Notes: generated by a model from the sequence alone, not told the origin. Counted from the stretch's first letter, positions 44,281 to 54,420 are shown. The stretch: 64,000 nt of DNA from Tissierella sp. MB52-C2 (GCF_030931715.1 NZ_CP133261.1:2830643-2894642); one strand, 5' to 3'. Numbers and translations are program-made.

Positions 44281-45864
44281 ATGAGTTTACTCCAAATGGA
44301 AAATATATCTAAAACTTATTCAGGAAATCAAGTCCTTAAAGGAGTTTCTCTTAATATTAAAGAAGGAGAAATCCATGGTCTTTTAGGAGAAAATGGAGCT
44401 GGTAAATCCACATTGATGAATATATTATTCGGTATGTCTGTTATTCATTCTACGGGAGGCTTCGAAGGCAATATGACTTTTGATGGACAACCTTATTTGC
44501 CTAAGACTCCCATGGATGCTATGAAAATGGGCATAGGTATGGTACATCAAGAATTTATGCTTATACCTGGATTTACCATTACAGAAAATATAAAACTTAA
44601 TCGTGAAAATACTAAGGATACATTTTTTTCTAAAATTCTTGGTCCTAAGCTAAAAAAATTGGATTTGCCTAAAATGAAAGAAGAATCCAGAGAAGCATTA
44701 AATAAATTAAATATGACAATAGATGAATACCTTCCAGTAGCGGGGCTACCTGTTGGTTATATGCAATTCATTGAAATTGCTAGAGAAATTGATAAAACAA
44801 ATCTAAAGCTTTTAATATTAGATGAACCAACAGCTGTACTTACAGAATCTGAAGCCTCACAGTTTTTAGAAGTAATAAAAAAACTATCTGATATGGGAAT
44901 AGCAATTCTTTTCATTACCCATAGACTAGATGAAATCAAACAGGTAACAGATTCTATTACTGTTCTTCGTGATGGTTCCTTAGTCAAATCCATCGAAACT
45001 AAGGATGTAGATATTTTGGAAATGGCTAGACTCATGGTAGGTAGGGAAATATCCTTCGAAACCTCAGATAAAAACACTGTTAATCTAGATGATAAACCAT
45101 TTCTAGAATTAAAAGATTTATATGTAAATATGCCTGGTGAAAGAGTTAAGGGGATTAATCTCAAGATACAGAAAGGTGAAATCCTGGGCTTAGGTGGACT
45201 AGCAGGCCAAGGCAAAATAGGTATTGCCAATGGAATTATGGGACTATACCCGACTCAAGGAAATATATTAAAAGATGGAGAAGAAATGCCTTTAAACAAC
45301 CCTAGGGAAATGTTAAACCATTCTGTGGCTTTTCTTTCCGAAGATAGAAAAGGTGTTGGTCTTTTATTAGATGAGTCAATTGATTTTAACATAGCCTATA
45401 CTTCCCTTGAAATTAAAGAAAAATTTATAAAAAATATTGGTCCTTTAAAACTAGTTAATGGAAAAGAAATCAAATCCCACGCAGAGCAAATGATAAAGGA
45501 TTTAGATATTCGCTGTACAGGACCCAATCAATATACAAGATTTTTATCTGGTGGCAATCAACAAAAGGTGTGTATTGCCCGTGCGCTTACGTTAAACCCT
45601 GAAATTCTTCTAGTATCAGAGCCTACTCGCGGAATTGATATAGGTGCTAAGAAATTAGTATTAGATACATTGGTTCGATTAAATAAGGAACTTAACATGA
45701 CTATAATCATTACTTCCAGTGAATTAGCTGAACTAAGACAAATATCAGATAGAATCGCCATAATTGCTGAAGGAAAGGTACAGTCCATCCTTCCACCAGA
45801 TGCATCTGATGAAGCCTTTGGTCTAGCCATGGCTGGAAAAGATTTAAGTGAGGTGGTGAATTAA
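44281..45864 (+). CDS. Sugar/nucleoside-type ABC importer ATPase (two ABC domains)
   Basis: A 527-aa protein with two ATPase domains in one chain, as in MglA, RbsA and the nucleoside importer NupO. Domain 1: GLLGENGAGKSTLMNILFG, GMVHQEFMLIPGFTITENI, LLILDEPTAVLTESEA. Domain 2: GLGGLAGQGKIGIANGIMG (degenerate Walker A, usual for the second domain), SEDRKGVGLLLDES, LSGGNQQKVCIARALTLNPE, SEPTRGIDIGAK. Between the lipoprotein and two permeases. The class indicates import of sugars, nucleosides or similar small molecules. Confidence 0.92.
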   Translation: MSLLQMENISKTYSGNQVLKGVSLNIKEGEIHGLLGENGAGKSTLMNILFGMSVIHSTGGFEGNMTFDGQPYLPKTPMDAMKMGIGMVHQEFMLIPGFTITENIKLNRENTKDTFFSKILGPKLKKLDLPKMKEESREALNKLNMTIDEYLPVAGLPVGYMQFIEIAREIDKTNLKLLILDEPTAVLTESEASQFLEVIKKLSDMGIAILFITHRLDEIKQVTDSITVLRDGSLVKSIETKDVDILEMARLMVGREISFETSDKNTVNLDDKPFLELKDLYVNMPGERVKGINLKIQKGEILGLGGLAGQGKIGIANGIMGLYPTQGNILKDGEEMPLNNPREMLNHSVAFLSEDRKGVGLLLDESIDFNIAYTSLEIKEKFIKNIGPLKLVNGKEIKSHAEQMIKDLDIRCTGPNQYTRFLSGGNQQKVCIARALTLNPEILLVSEPTRGIDIGAKKLVLDTLVRLNKELNMTIIITSSELAELRQISDRIAIIAEGKVQSILPPDASDEAFGLAMAGKDLSEVVN

Positions 45865-46902
45865 ATGGATATAAAAAACATATATAAAAAAATAGGTTTT
45901 CCGAGACTAATTATTTCCACATTTTTAATAATATTATTAATTACAGCAGCCACTTTAAAACTTCCCATGTCTGGTATATGGCAAGATATTTTTACTAGAT
46001 TTGGTATGAACGCTATTTTAGTTTTGGCCATGGTGCCTTCTATCCAATCAGGTATAGGTGTTAACTTTAATCTACCCCTTGGAGTAATCTTTGGACTTAT
46101 TGGTGCTTTAGTAAGTATCGAACTAGGTCTTTCTGGCTTTGCTAGTCTATTTGTGGCTTTAGCAATTGCCATTCCCCTAGCTATTATTGGTGGATATTTA
46201 TATGGATTGATGCTAAATAAAGTAAAGGGACAGGAAATGACTGTAGGTAACTACTTTGGCTACTCTATTGTATCTTTTATGTGTATATTTTGGCTAGTGG
46301 CTCCCTTTAAAAACCCAGAGCTAATTTGGGCCATGGGTGGAACAGGTCTTCGTGTTACTCTTTCTATGGAATCTTCCATGGGTGGAGTTCTTGACAAATT
46401 CTTAGCTTTTAAAATAGGAAATATAGTCTTTCCTACAGGACTAATCCTTACCTTTGTAATCCTCGCATCTATTGTATGGATTTTCTCAAAGAGTAAAAAA
46501 GGTACTGCCATGAAAGTAGCAGGTAGTTCTGAAGCCTTTGCTGCTTCAAATGGTGTAAATGTAGATAAACAAAGATTATTAGGTATAATCTTATCTACAG
46601 TACTTGCTGCAATTGGTATTATAATATATAGCCAGTCCTTTGGCTTCCTACAATTATACAATGCACCTTTATATGTGGCTCTCCCTGCTGCTGCATCTAT
46701 ATTGATTGGAGGTGCTACTTTACACAAGGCAAAGATAATCCATGTAATCATAGGAACTTTCCTGTTTCAGGGGCTATTAGTTGTAGCACTTCCTGTAATT
46801 AATATACTTTCAGAGGGAAGTATGGCTGAAATCATAAGAATTATCATAAGTAACGGTATAATCCTTTATGCATTAACTAGAGAGGCAGGTGAAGCCGCAT
46901 GA
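45865..46902 (+). CDS. ABC importer permease 1
   Basis: A 345-aa inner-membrane permease of the RbsC/BMP-associated family with about 9 helices. The stretches GIGVNFNLPLGVIFGLIGAL and SKKGTAMKVAGSSEAFAASN, with GVNVDKQRLLGIILSTVLAA, form the family pattern (second one is the cytoplasmic coupling loop). Its ATG directly abuts the ATPase stop. It shares layout with permease 2, with which it should form the channel. Confidence 0.88.
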   Translation: MDIKNIYKKIGFPRLIISTFLIILLITAATLKLPMSGIWQDIFTRFGMNAILVLAMVPSIQSGIGVNFNLPLGVIFGLIGALVSIELGLSGFASLFVALAIAIPLAIIGGYLYGLMLNKVKGQEMTVGNYFGYSIVSFMCIFWLVAPFKNPELIWAMGGTGLRVTLSMESSMGGVLDKFLAFKIGNIVFPTGLILTFVILASIVWIFSKSKKGTAMKVAGSSEAFAASNGVNVDKQRLLGIILSTVLAAIGIIIYSQSFGFLQLYNAPLYVALPAAASILIGGATLHKAKIIHVIIGTFLFQGLLVVALPVINILSEGSMAEIIRIIISNGIILYALTREAGEAA

Positions 46903-47930
46903 TGGTTCCAATAGTATTCTTAGTCCTTTGCTTAGGTGGTTTCTTTTTATCAGGACTTCCAGTTAATTTTCTTTTTAATGAAATGGTCTTTAGGCTTTCT
47001 AGGAACTTGATCTTAGTTCTTTCCCTTATAATACCTGTTATATCAGGTATGGGGCTAAATTTTGGTATAGTTTTAGGAGCTATGGCTGGACAAATAGGGC
47101 TTATAGTTATAATGAATTATAATATAGGTGGAATTGGAGGACTATTTCTTGCACTGCTGATTTCCACTCCTGTGGCCATACTCTTCGGTTATTTAGTTGG
47201 GAAAGTTCTTAATAAGGCTAAGGGAAAAGAAATGATTACATCAATGATTCTCGGATTCTTTGCCAATGGTATATATCAACTGGTTTTCATAGTATTAGCT
47301 GGTAGAGTTATACCTTTTAGTAATCCAAATATGTTAATGTCTACAGGAACTGGTCTTAGAAATACAATAGATTTAAATATAGTTAGAAAATCCTTCGATA
47401 GCTTTATATTTGGTAACTTTACAACATATCCCATATTTACATTTATAATAACTTTATTGTTATTTATTGGTCTTTACTTCTTCCTTAAAACTAAATTAGG
47501 CCAGGAAATGAGGGCTGTCGGACAAAGTATGCATATAGCAAGTGTTTCTGGTATTGATGTAGATAGAACTAGGATTATATCCATTATAATTTCAACAGTA
47601 TTAGCAGCTTGGGGACAAATAGTTTATCTTCAAAACATGGGCACATTAAATACCTATAGTAACCATGAGCAAGTCGGATTATTTGCTGTCGCCTCCCTTT
47701 TAATAGGTGGAGCCTCTGTAGATAAAGCTTCTTGGAAAGAGGCATTTATAGGAACTTTCTTGTTCCATCTATTATTTATTATATCTCCCCTTGCAGGTCA
47801 AAACCTAATGGGTAATGCTCAAATCGGTGAATATTTTAGGGTATTTATAGCCTATGGAGTCATAGGAGTAGCATTACTTCTCCACGCTTGGGAGAAGAAC
47901 AAGTCCATGACCCAGTTATCAGATATTTAA
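46899..47930 (+). CDS. ABC importer permease 2
   Basis: A 343-aa permease, a diverged copy of permease 1. Matching elements are SGMGLNFGIVLGAMAGQIGL, the coupling loop KTKLGQEMRAVGQSMHIASV and SGIDVDRTRIISIIISTVLA. It overlaps permease 1 by four bases (ATGA). A strong terminator closes the four-gene operon. Two non-identical permeases are usual for nucleoside/BMP-type importers, less so for ribose/galactose ones. Confidence 0.88.
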   Translation: MMVPIVFLVLCLGGFFLSGLPVNFLFNEMVFRLSRNLILVLSLIIPVISGMGLNFGIVLGAMAGQIGLIVIMNYNIGGIGGLFLALLISTPVAILFGYLVGKVLNKAKGKEMITSMILGFFANGIYQLVFIVLAGRVIPFSNPNMLMSTGTGLRNTIDLNIVRKSFDSFIFGNFTTYPIFTFIITLLLFIGLYFFLKTKLGQEMRAVGQSMHIASVSGIDVDRTRIISIIISTVLAAWGQIVYLQNMGTLNTYSNHEQVGLFAVASLLIGGASVDKASWKEAFIGTFLFHLLFIISPLAGQNLMGNAQIGEYFRVFIAYGVIGVALLLHAWEKNKSMTQLSDI

Positions 47931-47936
47931 CCATAA

Positions 47937-47973
47937 TTAAAAAAATCTTCTTTTTTAAGAAGATTTTTTTCTT
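47937..47973 (+). terminator. Terminator of the DUF3798 importer operon
   Basis: AAAAAAATCTTCTT-tttt-AAGAAGATTTTTTT stem with T run. Confidence 0.9.
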
Positions 47974-48086
47974 TTGACTTACAATTCAAAATTTATAATT
48001 AACATTTTTATTGTGCAATTCTTCTTTTAATAGTATATAATATATTCTAACAAAGGATTATTGGTAAGCAAATTTTGGGGGGAAAT

Positions 48087-49799
48087 ATGACGGAGTTTAA
48101 TTATAAACAAATACAAAAAATTGATATGTCTGCAACTAAAAAGTTGTTAAATTATATATCAGAAGAAATACAAGATGAAACCATATTAGATACACTGGAG
48201 TTTTTCTATCCTGATTTTGGAGAACAAAAGCACAGTATAGCCTTTAATGTATGGATAAGTATAGATTTCATAGGTAAAGATGGCAAAACCTTTATTGAAA
48301 AATTTCTAAAGGAAAAATCTAATAAATTAACACCACAAGAAAAAGAAGTATTATATGAAAGAAATAGATCTAATATCTCTCTTTTTGAAATCCTTGATAC
48401 TAAAGGGGAGTTTATTGAAGTAGCTGATCTATTTGAAAATAAAACATATAACATTTGGGAACCAGACCTTGTATCTAATATATCTGTCGGTGACTTAGCC
48501 CTAGCTAGAGTAGGAAATCTTTTAGGGCATATTACATTCATAGGAGATATTAGCTTCTTACCTTCTTCTATAAAGTCTACATTTTTAGAAGAAGTATTTA
48601 TTGACTTCAATAGAATAAGACTAAGCTCTACAAACCTTACTATGAATAAATATCTAAAAAAACATAGTATAAATCTATATAGAATATATACAAACTGTAT
48701 CTTTAAGGCGATGGAAATGGATGAAGATATTTTATCTATTCTATATGACGAAATAGATGAATTTGAATCTTACTTAAGTTTAAAAACATCTAAGACCATG
48801 ATAAAGAAATATGTGGCAAATCTAATCGACTTCTTTGAGTATTATTTAGCCGATGAAGACTTGACACTATATGATTTAGATCAAATAGACCTAAATTTCT
48901 TTTTCACTGAAGCCATAAATGATGGATTTATAATGTCACAGGAGGATTTAAACTCATATATATCTACATTTAAGAACTATTTAAGGTTTCTAAGTATCAA
49001 AAGTGTAGATTATAAAGAGGCATATAAGGAGCTATTAAGTATCAGTGAGTCTAGATTTGACTTTATAGATAAATTTAAAATGATAAAATCTCCCTTTGTA
49101 ATAGATAGGGAGTTATCCAATACTCTATCAGATTTTCTAAATGAGGATTCCATCTCTCTTGTAATGGACTATGATAAATTCATTCTTTATATGTTAGATA
49201 GACCCCTGGAGCTGACGGAGAAAAATAAATTTATTAAGAGGAAAAACCTTATAGAAATAAACAAAATTCTAGAATTAGGTAATTATACAGATAAATCTTC
49301 GCCTAATCAACAGGACTTTCCCTTAATCCATATGTTTTATAACTTCTCCATTTATTTAGGGCTAATGTCTATTGATGGAAATAAACTATTGGTATCTAAT
49401 AAAGGATCTAATTATTTAAGGCTAAGAGACGAAGATAAATATACATTGTTCTTCCAATATATTTGGAACAATAATTTTATATCTCACGTTTCCAATATAA
49501 ATAATTCATCAGCCTTAGAAAATATTAAGAAAAATTTAATTAAATCCTTATCCTCACTAAAGGAAAATATTAATTATGAAATAAGCAATATACTAGGATT
49601 CTTTACGAATTATCCTGGTTTCTTCTTTGAATATCATATGTATTTACAATTCTTAGGAATTATAAAATGTAATCTTTATCCACATTATGAAATAAAATTA
49701 ACATCCCTTGGAAAAATCATATTAAATTTCCTAGAGGTGCGAAACAATAAAAAACATGAATGTAGTATAATACACTTAGAATCCTTTAAAAAAAGCTGA
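48087..49799 (+). CDS. Unrecognised 570-aa protein
   Basis: I do not recognise the family. The protein is soluble, acidic and mainly helical, rich in Ile, Asn, Asp and Lys. The first 190 residues contain strand-like segments with ISVGDLALARVGNLLGHITF; the middle is all helix (DEFESYLSLKTSKTMIKKYV, then DLIDFFEYYLADEDL-like). Near residue 430 MSIDGNKLLVSNKGSNYLRL, followed by a helix, resembles a small winged-helix unit, and the same layout recurs at the C-terminus (IKLTSLGKIILNFL). ATG 48087 is just after GGGGGGA. Single-gene unit with a strong terminator. Confidence 0.8.
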   Translation: MTEFNYKQIQKIDMSATKKLLNYISEEIQDETILDTLEFFYPDFGEQKHSIAFNVWISIDFIGKDGKTFIEKFLKEKSNKLTPQEKEVLYERNRSNISLFEILDTKGEFIEVADLFENKTYNIWEPDLVSNISVGDLALARVGNLLGHITFIGDISFLPSSIKSTFLEEVFIDFNRIRLSSTNLTMNKYLKKHSINLYRIYTNCIFKAMEMDEDILSILYDEIDEFESYLSLKTSKTMIKKYVANLIDFFEYYLADEDLTLYDLDQIDLNFFFTEAINDGFIMSQEDLNSYISTFKNYLRFLSIKSVDYKEAYKELLSISESRFDFIDKFKMIKSPFVIDRELSNTLSDFLNEDSISLVMDYDKFILYMLDRPLELTEKNKFIKRKNLIEINKILELGNYTDKSSPNQQDFPLIHMFYNFSIYLGLMSIDGNKLLVSNKGSNYLRLRDEDKYTLFFQYIWNNNFISHVSNINNSSALENIKKNLIKSLSSLKENINYEISNILGFFTNYPGFFFEYHMYLQFLGIIKCNLYPHYEIKLTSLGKIILNFLEVRNNKKHECSIIHLESFKKS

Positions 49800-49841
49800 T
49801 AACCATCGGGACTAAATGTCCCAATGGTTATCAGCTTTTTG
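49791..49841 (+). terminator. Terminator of the 570-aa gene
   Basis: AAAAAGCTGATAACCAT pairs with ATGGTTATCAGCTTTTT; the loop holds a second small stem GGGAC/GTCCC. Confidence 0.93.
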
Positions 49842-49907
49842 ATTGGATCATCTACATATGATTTATTTAGATTTTAGTCAAATAGGATAATAATATCTTT
49901 GAGCTCA

Positions 49908-50065
49908 TTATCTTACTGAATAAGTTTTTGTTCCTTTTACAGTATCTGATAAATAATATTTCACACCGTCTATATTTCCTGTAAAAGAAAATCCTGGAAT
50001 ATCTATACCAACAGAACCATCCATAGTTGTTTGTACTTCAAAATAAACTATACATTTTAATTTGT
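49908..50065 (-). pseudogene. Fragment of a hypothetical protein
   Basis: A minus-strand frame without proper start reads VYFEVQTTMDGSVGIDIPGF, then SFTGNIDGVKYYLSDTVKGT and KTYSVR before TAA. It begins in another frame over the end of the next gene, as if one gene had been split by a frameshift. No ribosome site. It could also be a short second ORF. Confidence 0.4.
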
Positions 50066-50476
50066 TTTGATTGAATTTAATGGAATTGTTATCAGTTCAT
50101 CATTGACACTTACAGTAACAGACACATCTTTATAGTTTTTTTCTAAATATTTAATAGAATTGAAATTGCACTTATATATACCAAATTGGGAAAAATTATT
50201 ATCTTCTATTTCTAATTTATCGGTGTATACACTTTTATCTTTAACCAAAATATCGACAAAAATTTCAGATGGTGGTTCAAATTTCTCTGTTGTCAGTGTA
50301 ATCACTAATTCATTATTATAGCCTATTTGCATATTTAATGATGCTTTCCACATATTATTATTTCCGACTATATCAATAATGGTATTTCTCATAATGCTAA
50401 ACCTTATCATATAAATAAACAAAAATATGACTATAATTATGCCAAACATTGTAATCCTTGAGTAACTTTTTTTCAT
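50057..50476 (-). CDS. Hypothetical membrane-anchored protein (139 aa)
   Basis: Not recognised. One N-terminal membrane helix (FGIIIVIFLFIYMIRFSI) is followed by a beta-rich outer domain (LNMQIGYNNELVITLTTEKF, IFVDILVKDKSVYTDKLEIE, VSVTVSVNDELITIPLNS), like a small Ig- or FixG-like fold. The start follows AAAGGAGCG. The fragment at 49908 overlaps its end in a different frame, so the present stop may be the result of a frameshift. Confidence 0.65.
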   Translation of the reverse strand: MKKSYSRITMFGIIIVIFLFIYMIRFSIMRNTIIDIVGNNNMWKASLNMQIGYNNELVITLTTEKFEPPSEIFVDILVKDKSVYTDKLEIEDNNFSQFGIYKCNFNSIKYLEKNYKDVSVTVSVNDELITIPLNSIKTN

Positions 50477-50518
50477 ATCTATACACGCTCCTTTACTACA
50501 CTATATTACATATATTAA

Positions 50519-50547
50519 AAAAAGCAGATAAAATTATCTGCTTTTTT
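50519..50547 (-). terminator. Terminator of the HDOD gene
   Basis: AAAAAAGCAGATAA-aat-TTATCTGCTTTTTT, perfect stem with T run; touches the HDOD stop codon. Confidence 0.9.
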
Positions 50548-51397
50548 ATGTGACTAAAAAACTCTCTTCATCTATTACTAAATCGGCCACTTGAGATATA
50601 ATTGTCTGAAATTGTGTTTCATCTAAGCTTAACTTATCTATTGCTACAGAAGATAAGTTATAAGATAATCCATCAAGTCCAAGACCTATTCCCATCATCA
50701 TAGTAATAGCATCAGCAATATGAACTATTGAAACTAAAAGTGGATTTATATTTGCTAGTTCTGGGGTATGATGATAGCATATTGCTTCTACTAACTCCTT
50801 AGGGAAATCCCATTTTTCAGCTATCTTCTCACCTATTTCTGTATGCCCAAAACCTAAAACTTCCTTTTCAGCATCTAAAAAAGATATTTTATTTTCTTCC
50901 ATCTTTGATAACACTTTCATATATTCCTTCTCCATATGTTGATTCAATACAGTCTTACCAATATCTCTAAGTAGTCCTGCAATATAAGCCTCCTCTGGAT
51001 TAGAATATTTTATACTTTTGGCAATAAATCTTGATATTATGGCACAGGTTTGAGATTGTGACCATAGTTCATTTTTGTCTAGAGAATATCCTCTTAGCTC
51101 ATCCACTAGATATGTTCTTACTGTAGAAGCAAGAGCTATACCCTTTATAGCTTGAAATCCTAACAAAATAGTTGCTTGGGATACAGTAGAAATCTTTCTT
51201 GCATATCCATAGTAAGCAGAGTTAGCAAGACGAAGGATCTTGGTAGTCAATACCTGATCTTGTAAAATTACCTTCTCCATATCCTGAACAGTGGAATCTG
51301 GATCATCAGTTAATGCTATTAGTTTATTTATAATTTCAGGCAATGCTTTCATATCGTCAACTTTATTGACTATATATTCTAAAGTAAGCTTTGTCAT
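50546..51397 (-). CDS. HDOD domain protein
   Basis: A 283-aa single-domain protein. HDOD features: VDDMKALPEIINKLIAL, the VQDMEKVILQDQVLTTKILR helix pair, LANSAYYGYARKISTVSQAT, LLGFQAIKGIALAS, and GLLRDIGKTVLNQHM, where the HD metal pair is not kept intact. HDOD proteins act in signalling, often for motility, stress or cyclic-di-GMP circuits, without clear enzymatic activity. ATG 51397 follows TTGGAGAG. Divergent from the S9 peptidase. Confidence 0.9.
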   Translation of the reverse strand: MTKLTLEYIVNKVDDMKALPEIINKLIALTDDPDSTVQDMEKVILQDQVLTTKILRLANSAYYGYARKISTVSQATILLGFQAIKGIALASTVRTYLVDELRGYSLDKNELWSQSQTCAIISRFIAKSIKYSNPEEAYIAGLLRDIGKTVLNQHMEKEYMKVLSKMEENKISFLDAEKEVLGFGHTEIGEKIAEKWDFPKELVEAICYHHTPELANINPLLVSIVHIADAITMMMGIGLGLDGLSYNLSSVAIDKLSLDETQFQTIISQVADLVIDEESFLVT

Positions 51398-51619
51398 ATT
51401 AATCTCTCCAATCAATATAGCTTTTTATTTAATTATATAAAAAATTCTCTAAATAAACTATAGACTAAAAGACTCAAAATTATTTTTATAATAAAATTCT
51501 GCTTATATAATTCATTATATATTTTAAATTTCCTACAAATTAAAAAATATTTCAAATTCTCCAATAAATGGTATATAATATTATTTAGATACACTAAAGA
51601 AATTATTGGAGGGATGTCC

Positions 51620-53617
51620 GTGGAAAAATTAAAATTAGATGATTTTACAAAGTATAAATTTTTATCAGGCATTAAAGCTTCACCCAATGGCAAAAAAACC
51701 GGTTTTGTACTCCACGAAATAGATGTAGATGAAAACAAATATTTATCCAATATTCATATCTATGATGAAGACAACAAATCAGAGTTAAAATTAACATCCT
51801 TAGATGAAGAAAGATCTTTTATATGGAAAGATGATAATACTATTATTTTCCCTGCCATGAGATCTAAAAAAGATAAAGAAAGAAAAGAAAAGAAAGAAGA
51901 CTTCACTTCATATTATGAAATCAACCTTAGCGGCGGAGAAGCTACTAAATCATTTGAAGTTCCCCTTAATGTAAATTCCATAGAGTTTATAGACGAAGAC
52001 AATCTTTTACTTACTGCTACATTTCAATATAATAAGCCAAACCTTAAAGAATTATCAGGTGAAGATAAGGAAAAAGCCATAAAACAAATGGAAGAAGATA
52101 AGGATTACGAAGTATTAGATGAAATTCCTTTTTGGGGAAACGGTATGGGATTTATAAATAAAAAGAGAAATAGACTTTATCTATATAATTTTAAGGATGA
52201 AAAACTTACTCCTATTACAGATGAATTTACTGATATAAATAGTGTAAAATTAAATAAAGACAAAACTAAATTAGTTATGATCTCTAACTCCTATACAGAT
52301 AAAGCTTCTAGAAGCTCTGATATATCTATATGTAATATCAGGGAAAATACTTTAGAAAAATTAAACCATGAAGAAACATTTAATTATTCATATGCTGATT
52401 TCTTAGGAGACAAAATAATCTTTGCTGGAAAGGATATGAAATCCTATGGGCTAAATGAAAATCCTCATTTCTTCCTAATGGAATTAAATGGTGAAAATTG
52501 TCATAGAATATCTTCTGATGATTTTGATTACGGGCTTTGGAATTCCGTTGGTTCTGACTGTAGATACGGTGGAAATACTTCCATTAAGGTAGATGAAGAT
52601 TATTTATATTTTACCACTACTGAAGGAAGCAATTCATATATTAATCGAATAGATAAAGATGGACATATAGAAAAACTTACAGAGAGTAAAGGCTCTATAG
52701 ATGGATTTGATGTGAAAGATGGAAAGATTAAATTCATAGGTCTTAGAGGCCTTAGACTTCAAGAACTATATGCCTTGGAAAATAAAACAGAGACCCAATT
52801 AACTTCTTTAAACGAATGGGTAATGACAGATAAAAAATTATCTCAACCAGAGCATTTAAGCTTTGAAAATGATAACCTTACTATAGATGGTTGGATAATG
52901 AAACCTGTAGACTTTGAAGAAGGTAAAACTTATCCTGCCATATTAAATATCCATGGCGGTCCTAAAACAGTTTATGGAGATATATTTTACCATGAAATGC
53001 AATACTGGGCAAATGAAGGCTATGTTGTATTCTTCTGCAACCCAAGGGGTAGTGATGGTAAGGGCAATGAATTTTCAGACATAAGAGGTAAATATGGTAC
53101 TATAGACTATGATGATATAATGAAGTTTACTGATTTAGTCCTAGAAAAATGTACTTTTATAGATAGGGAAAGAGTTGGAGTAACTGGTGGTTCCTATGGT
53201 GGGTTTATGACTAACTGGATAATAGGCCACACCAATAGATTTAAGGCAGCTGCTTCTCAAAGATCTATCTCTAACTGGATTTCTAAGTTTGGTACTACAG
53301 ATATAGGATATTATTTTGTAGAAGATCAAAATGCTGCTACACCTTGGTCTGATGTGGAAAAACTATGGTTCCACTCTCCTATGAAATATGCAGATAAGGT
53401 AGTTACACCTACTTTATTTATTCATTCAGAGGAAGATTATAGATGCTGGCTACCAGAAGGTATTCAAATGTTTACTTCCCTAAAGTATCATGGAGTAGAT
53501 TCTAGATTATGTATGTTTAAGGGAGAAAACCATGAACTAAGCAGATCTGGAAAGCCAAAACATAGAATTAAAAGATTAGAAGAAATAACCAATTGGTTTG
53601 ACAAATACCTAAAATAA
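51620..53617 (+). CDS. S9 family serine peptidase (acylaminoacyl/prolyl oligopeptidase type)
   Basis: A 665-aa peptidase without signal sequence. Residues 1-400 form a seven-bladed propeller (SGIKASPNGKKTGFVLHEI, WKDDNTIIFPAM, GDKIIFAGKD). The catalytic alpha/beta hydrolase has the oxyanion HGGPKTVYGD, nucleophile Ser in VTGGSYGGFMTNWIIG, Asp in FIHSEEDYRCW and His in GENHELSR. It cleaves short peptides from the N-end or at preferred residues. GTG 51620 fits the ribosome site better than ATG 51614. Convergent to pcp through a shared terminator. Confidence 0.93.
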   Translation: MEKLKLDDFTKYKFLSGIKASPNGKKTGFVLHEIDVDENKYLSNIHIYDEDNKSELKLTSLDEERSFIWKDDNTIIFPAMRSKKDKERKEKKEDFTSYYEINLSGGEATKSFEVPLNVNSIEFIDEDNLLLTATFQYNKPNLKELSGEDKEKAIKQMEEDKDYEVLDEIPFWGNGMGFINKKRNRLYLYNFKDEKLTPITDEFTDINSVKLNKDKTKLVMISNSYTDKASRSSDISICNIRENTLEKLNHEETFNYSYADFLGDKIIFAGKDMKSYGLNENPHFFLMELNGENCHRISSDDFDYGLWNSVGSDCRYGGNTSIKVDEDYLYFTTTEGSNSYINRIDKDGHIEKLTESKGSIDGFDVKDGKIKFIGLRGLRLQELYALENKTETQLTSLNEWVMTDKKLSQPEHLSFENDNLTIDGWIMKPVDFEEGKTYPAILNIHGGPKTVYGDIFYHEMQYWANEGYVVFFCNPRGSDGKGNEFSDIRGKYGTIDYDDIMKFTDLVLEKCTFIDRERVGVTGGSYGGFMTNWIIGHTNRFKAAASQRSISNWISKFGTTDIGYYFVEDQNAATPWSDVEKLWFHSPMKYADKVVTPTLFIHSEEDYRCWLPEGIQMFTSLKYHGVDSRLCMFKGENHELSRSGKPKHRIKRLEEITNWFDKYLK

Positions 53618-53646
53618 AATAATCAGGGCTAGGCCTGATTATTTTA
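53617..53646. terminator. Bidirectional terminator between S9 peptidase and pcp
   Basis: AATAATCAGG-gcta-gGCCTGATTATT, nearly filling the gap between the convergent genes, with A/T tracts on both sides. Confidence 0.88.
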
Positions 53647-54288
53647 TTAATGAGTTTTTCCTTCCTGTGCCTTTATATCCTCTTTATATTTTAATGCCCC
53701 TTCGATAGCTAGTTTTAAGGCTTTTGTAATATTTGCTGTACTCATACTAGCAACATTTCCTTTATCTACAACTTGCTCCGGTAGAAAAGGTACATGAATA
53801 AATCCTCCTCTTAAATTAGGAAACTTCTTGTCAATTAGATATAATAATCCATACATAATATGGTTACATACAAAGGTTCCAGCAGTATTGGAAATACTAG
53901 CAGGTATTCCTCCTTTTCTTATTTCCTGAGTCATAGCTTTAATAGGTATAGATGCAAAATATGCATTTTCACCATCTTCAAATATTTTTTCATCTATAGG
54001 ATGGTTTCCTTCATTATCTGATATTCTTGCATCATCTATGTTTATAGCCACCCTTTCTAAGGTAATATCATATATTCCACCAGCTTGACCAACACATATA
54101 ACTATGTCTGGTTTTTCTTCCTCTATTGCCTTTTCTAATTCCACTATGGATCTCTTAAAGACAGTAGGTATTTCTTTTTTTATAATTTCTGCCCCACCAA
54201 TATTATCTTCTAAATCTTTTATTGCCTCATAGGCAGGATTTATCTTTTCTCCTCCAAAGGGATCAAATCCTGTAATCAATACTTTCAT
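53647..54288 (-). CDS. pcp: Pyrrolidone-carboxylate peptidase
   Basis: A 213-aa cysteine peptidase (family C15) that removes N-terminal pyroglutamate from peptides. It opens [19 protein letters not shown]; the catalytic Glu is in [20 protein letters not shown], the Cys in [15 protein letters not shown] near residue 142 and the His in [12 protein letters not shown] near 166. Cytoplasmic. AAGGAGG precedes ATG. It adds to the peptide-breakdown gene set of this window. Confidence 0.96.
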   Translation of the reverse strand: MKVLITGFDPFGGEKINPAYEAIKDLEDNIGGAEIIKKEIPTVFKRSIVELEKAIEEEKPDIVICVGQAGGIYDITLERVAINIDDARISDNEGNHPIDEKIFEDGENAYFASIPIKAMTQEIRKGGIPASISNTAGTFVCNHIMYGLLYLIDKKFPNLRGGFIHVPFLPEQVVDKGNVASMSTANITKALKLAIEGALKYKEDIKAQEGKTH

Positions 54289-54420
54289 TTATTTACCTCC
54301 TTCACTATACAAAAGCTATTTTTTTCTTGTATTAAGACACTACTATTTTTTATAGTTTTTTATTACCCCTTTTCACCTACCTTTACTTTAGTAATTTTAT
54401 TTAAAATATTTTGTTTTTAC

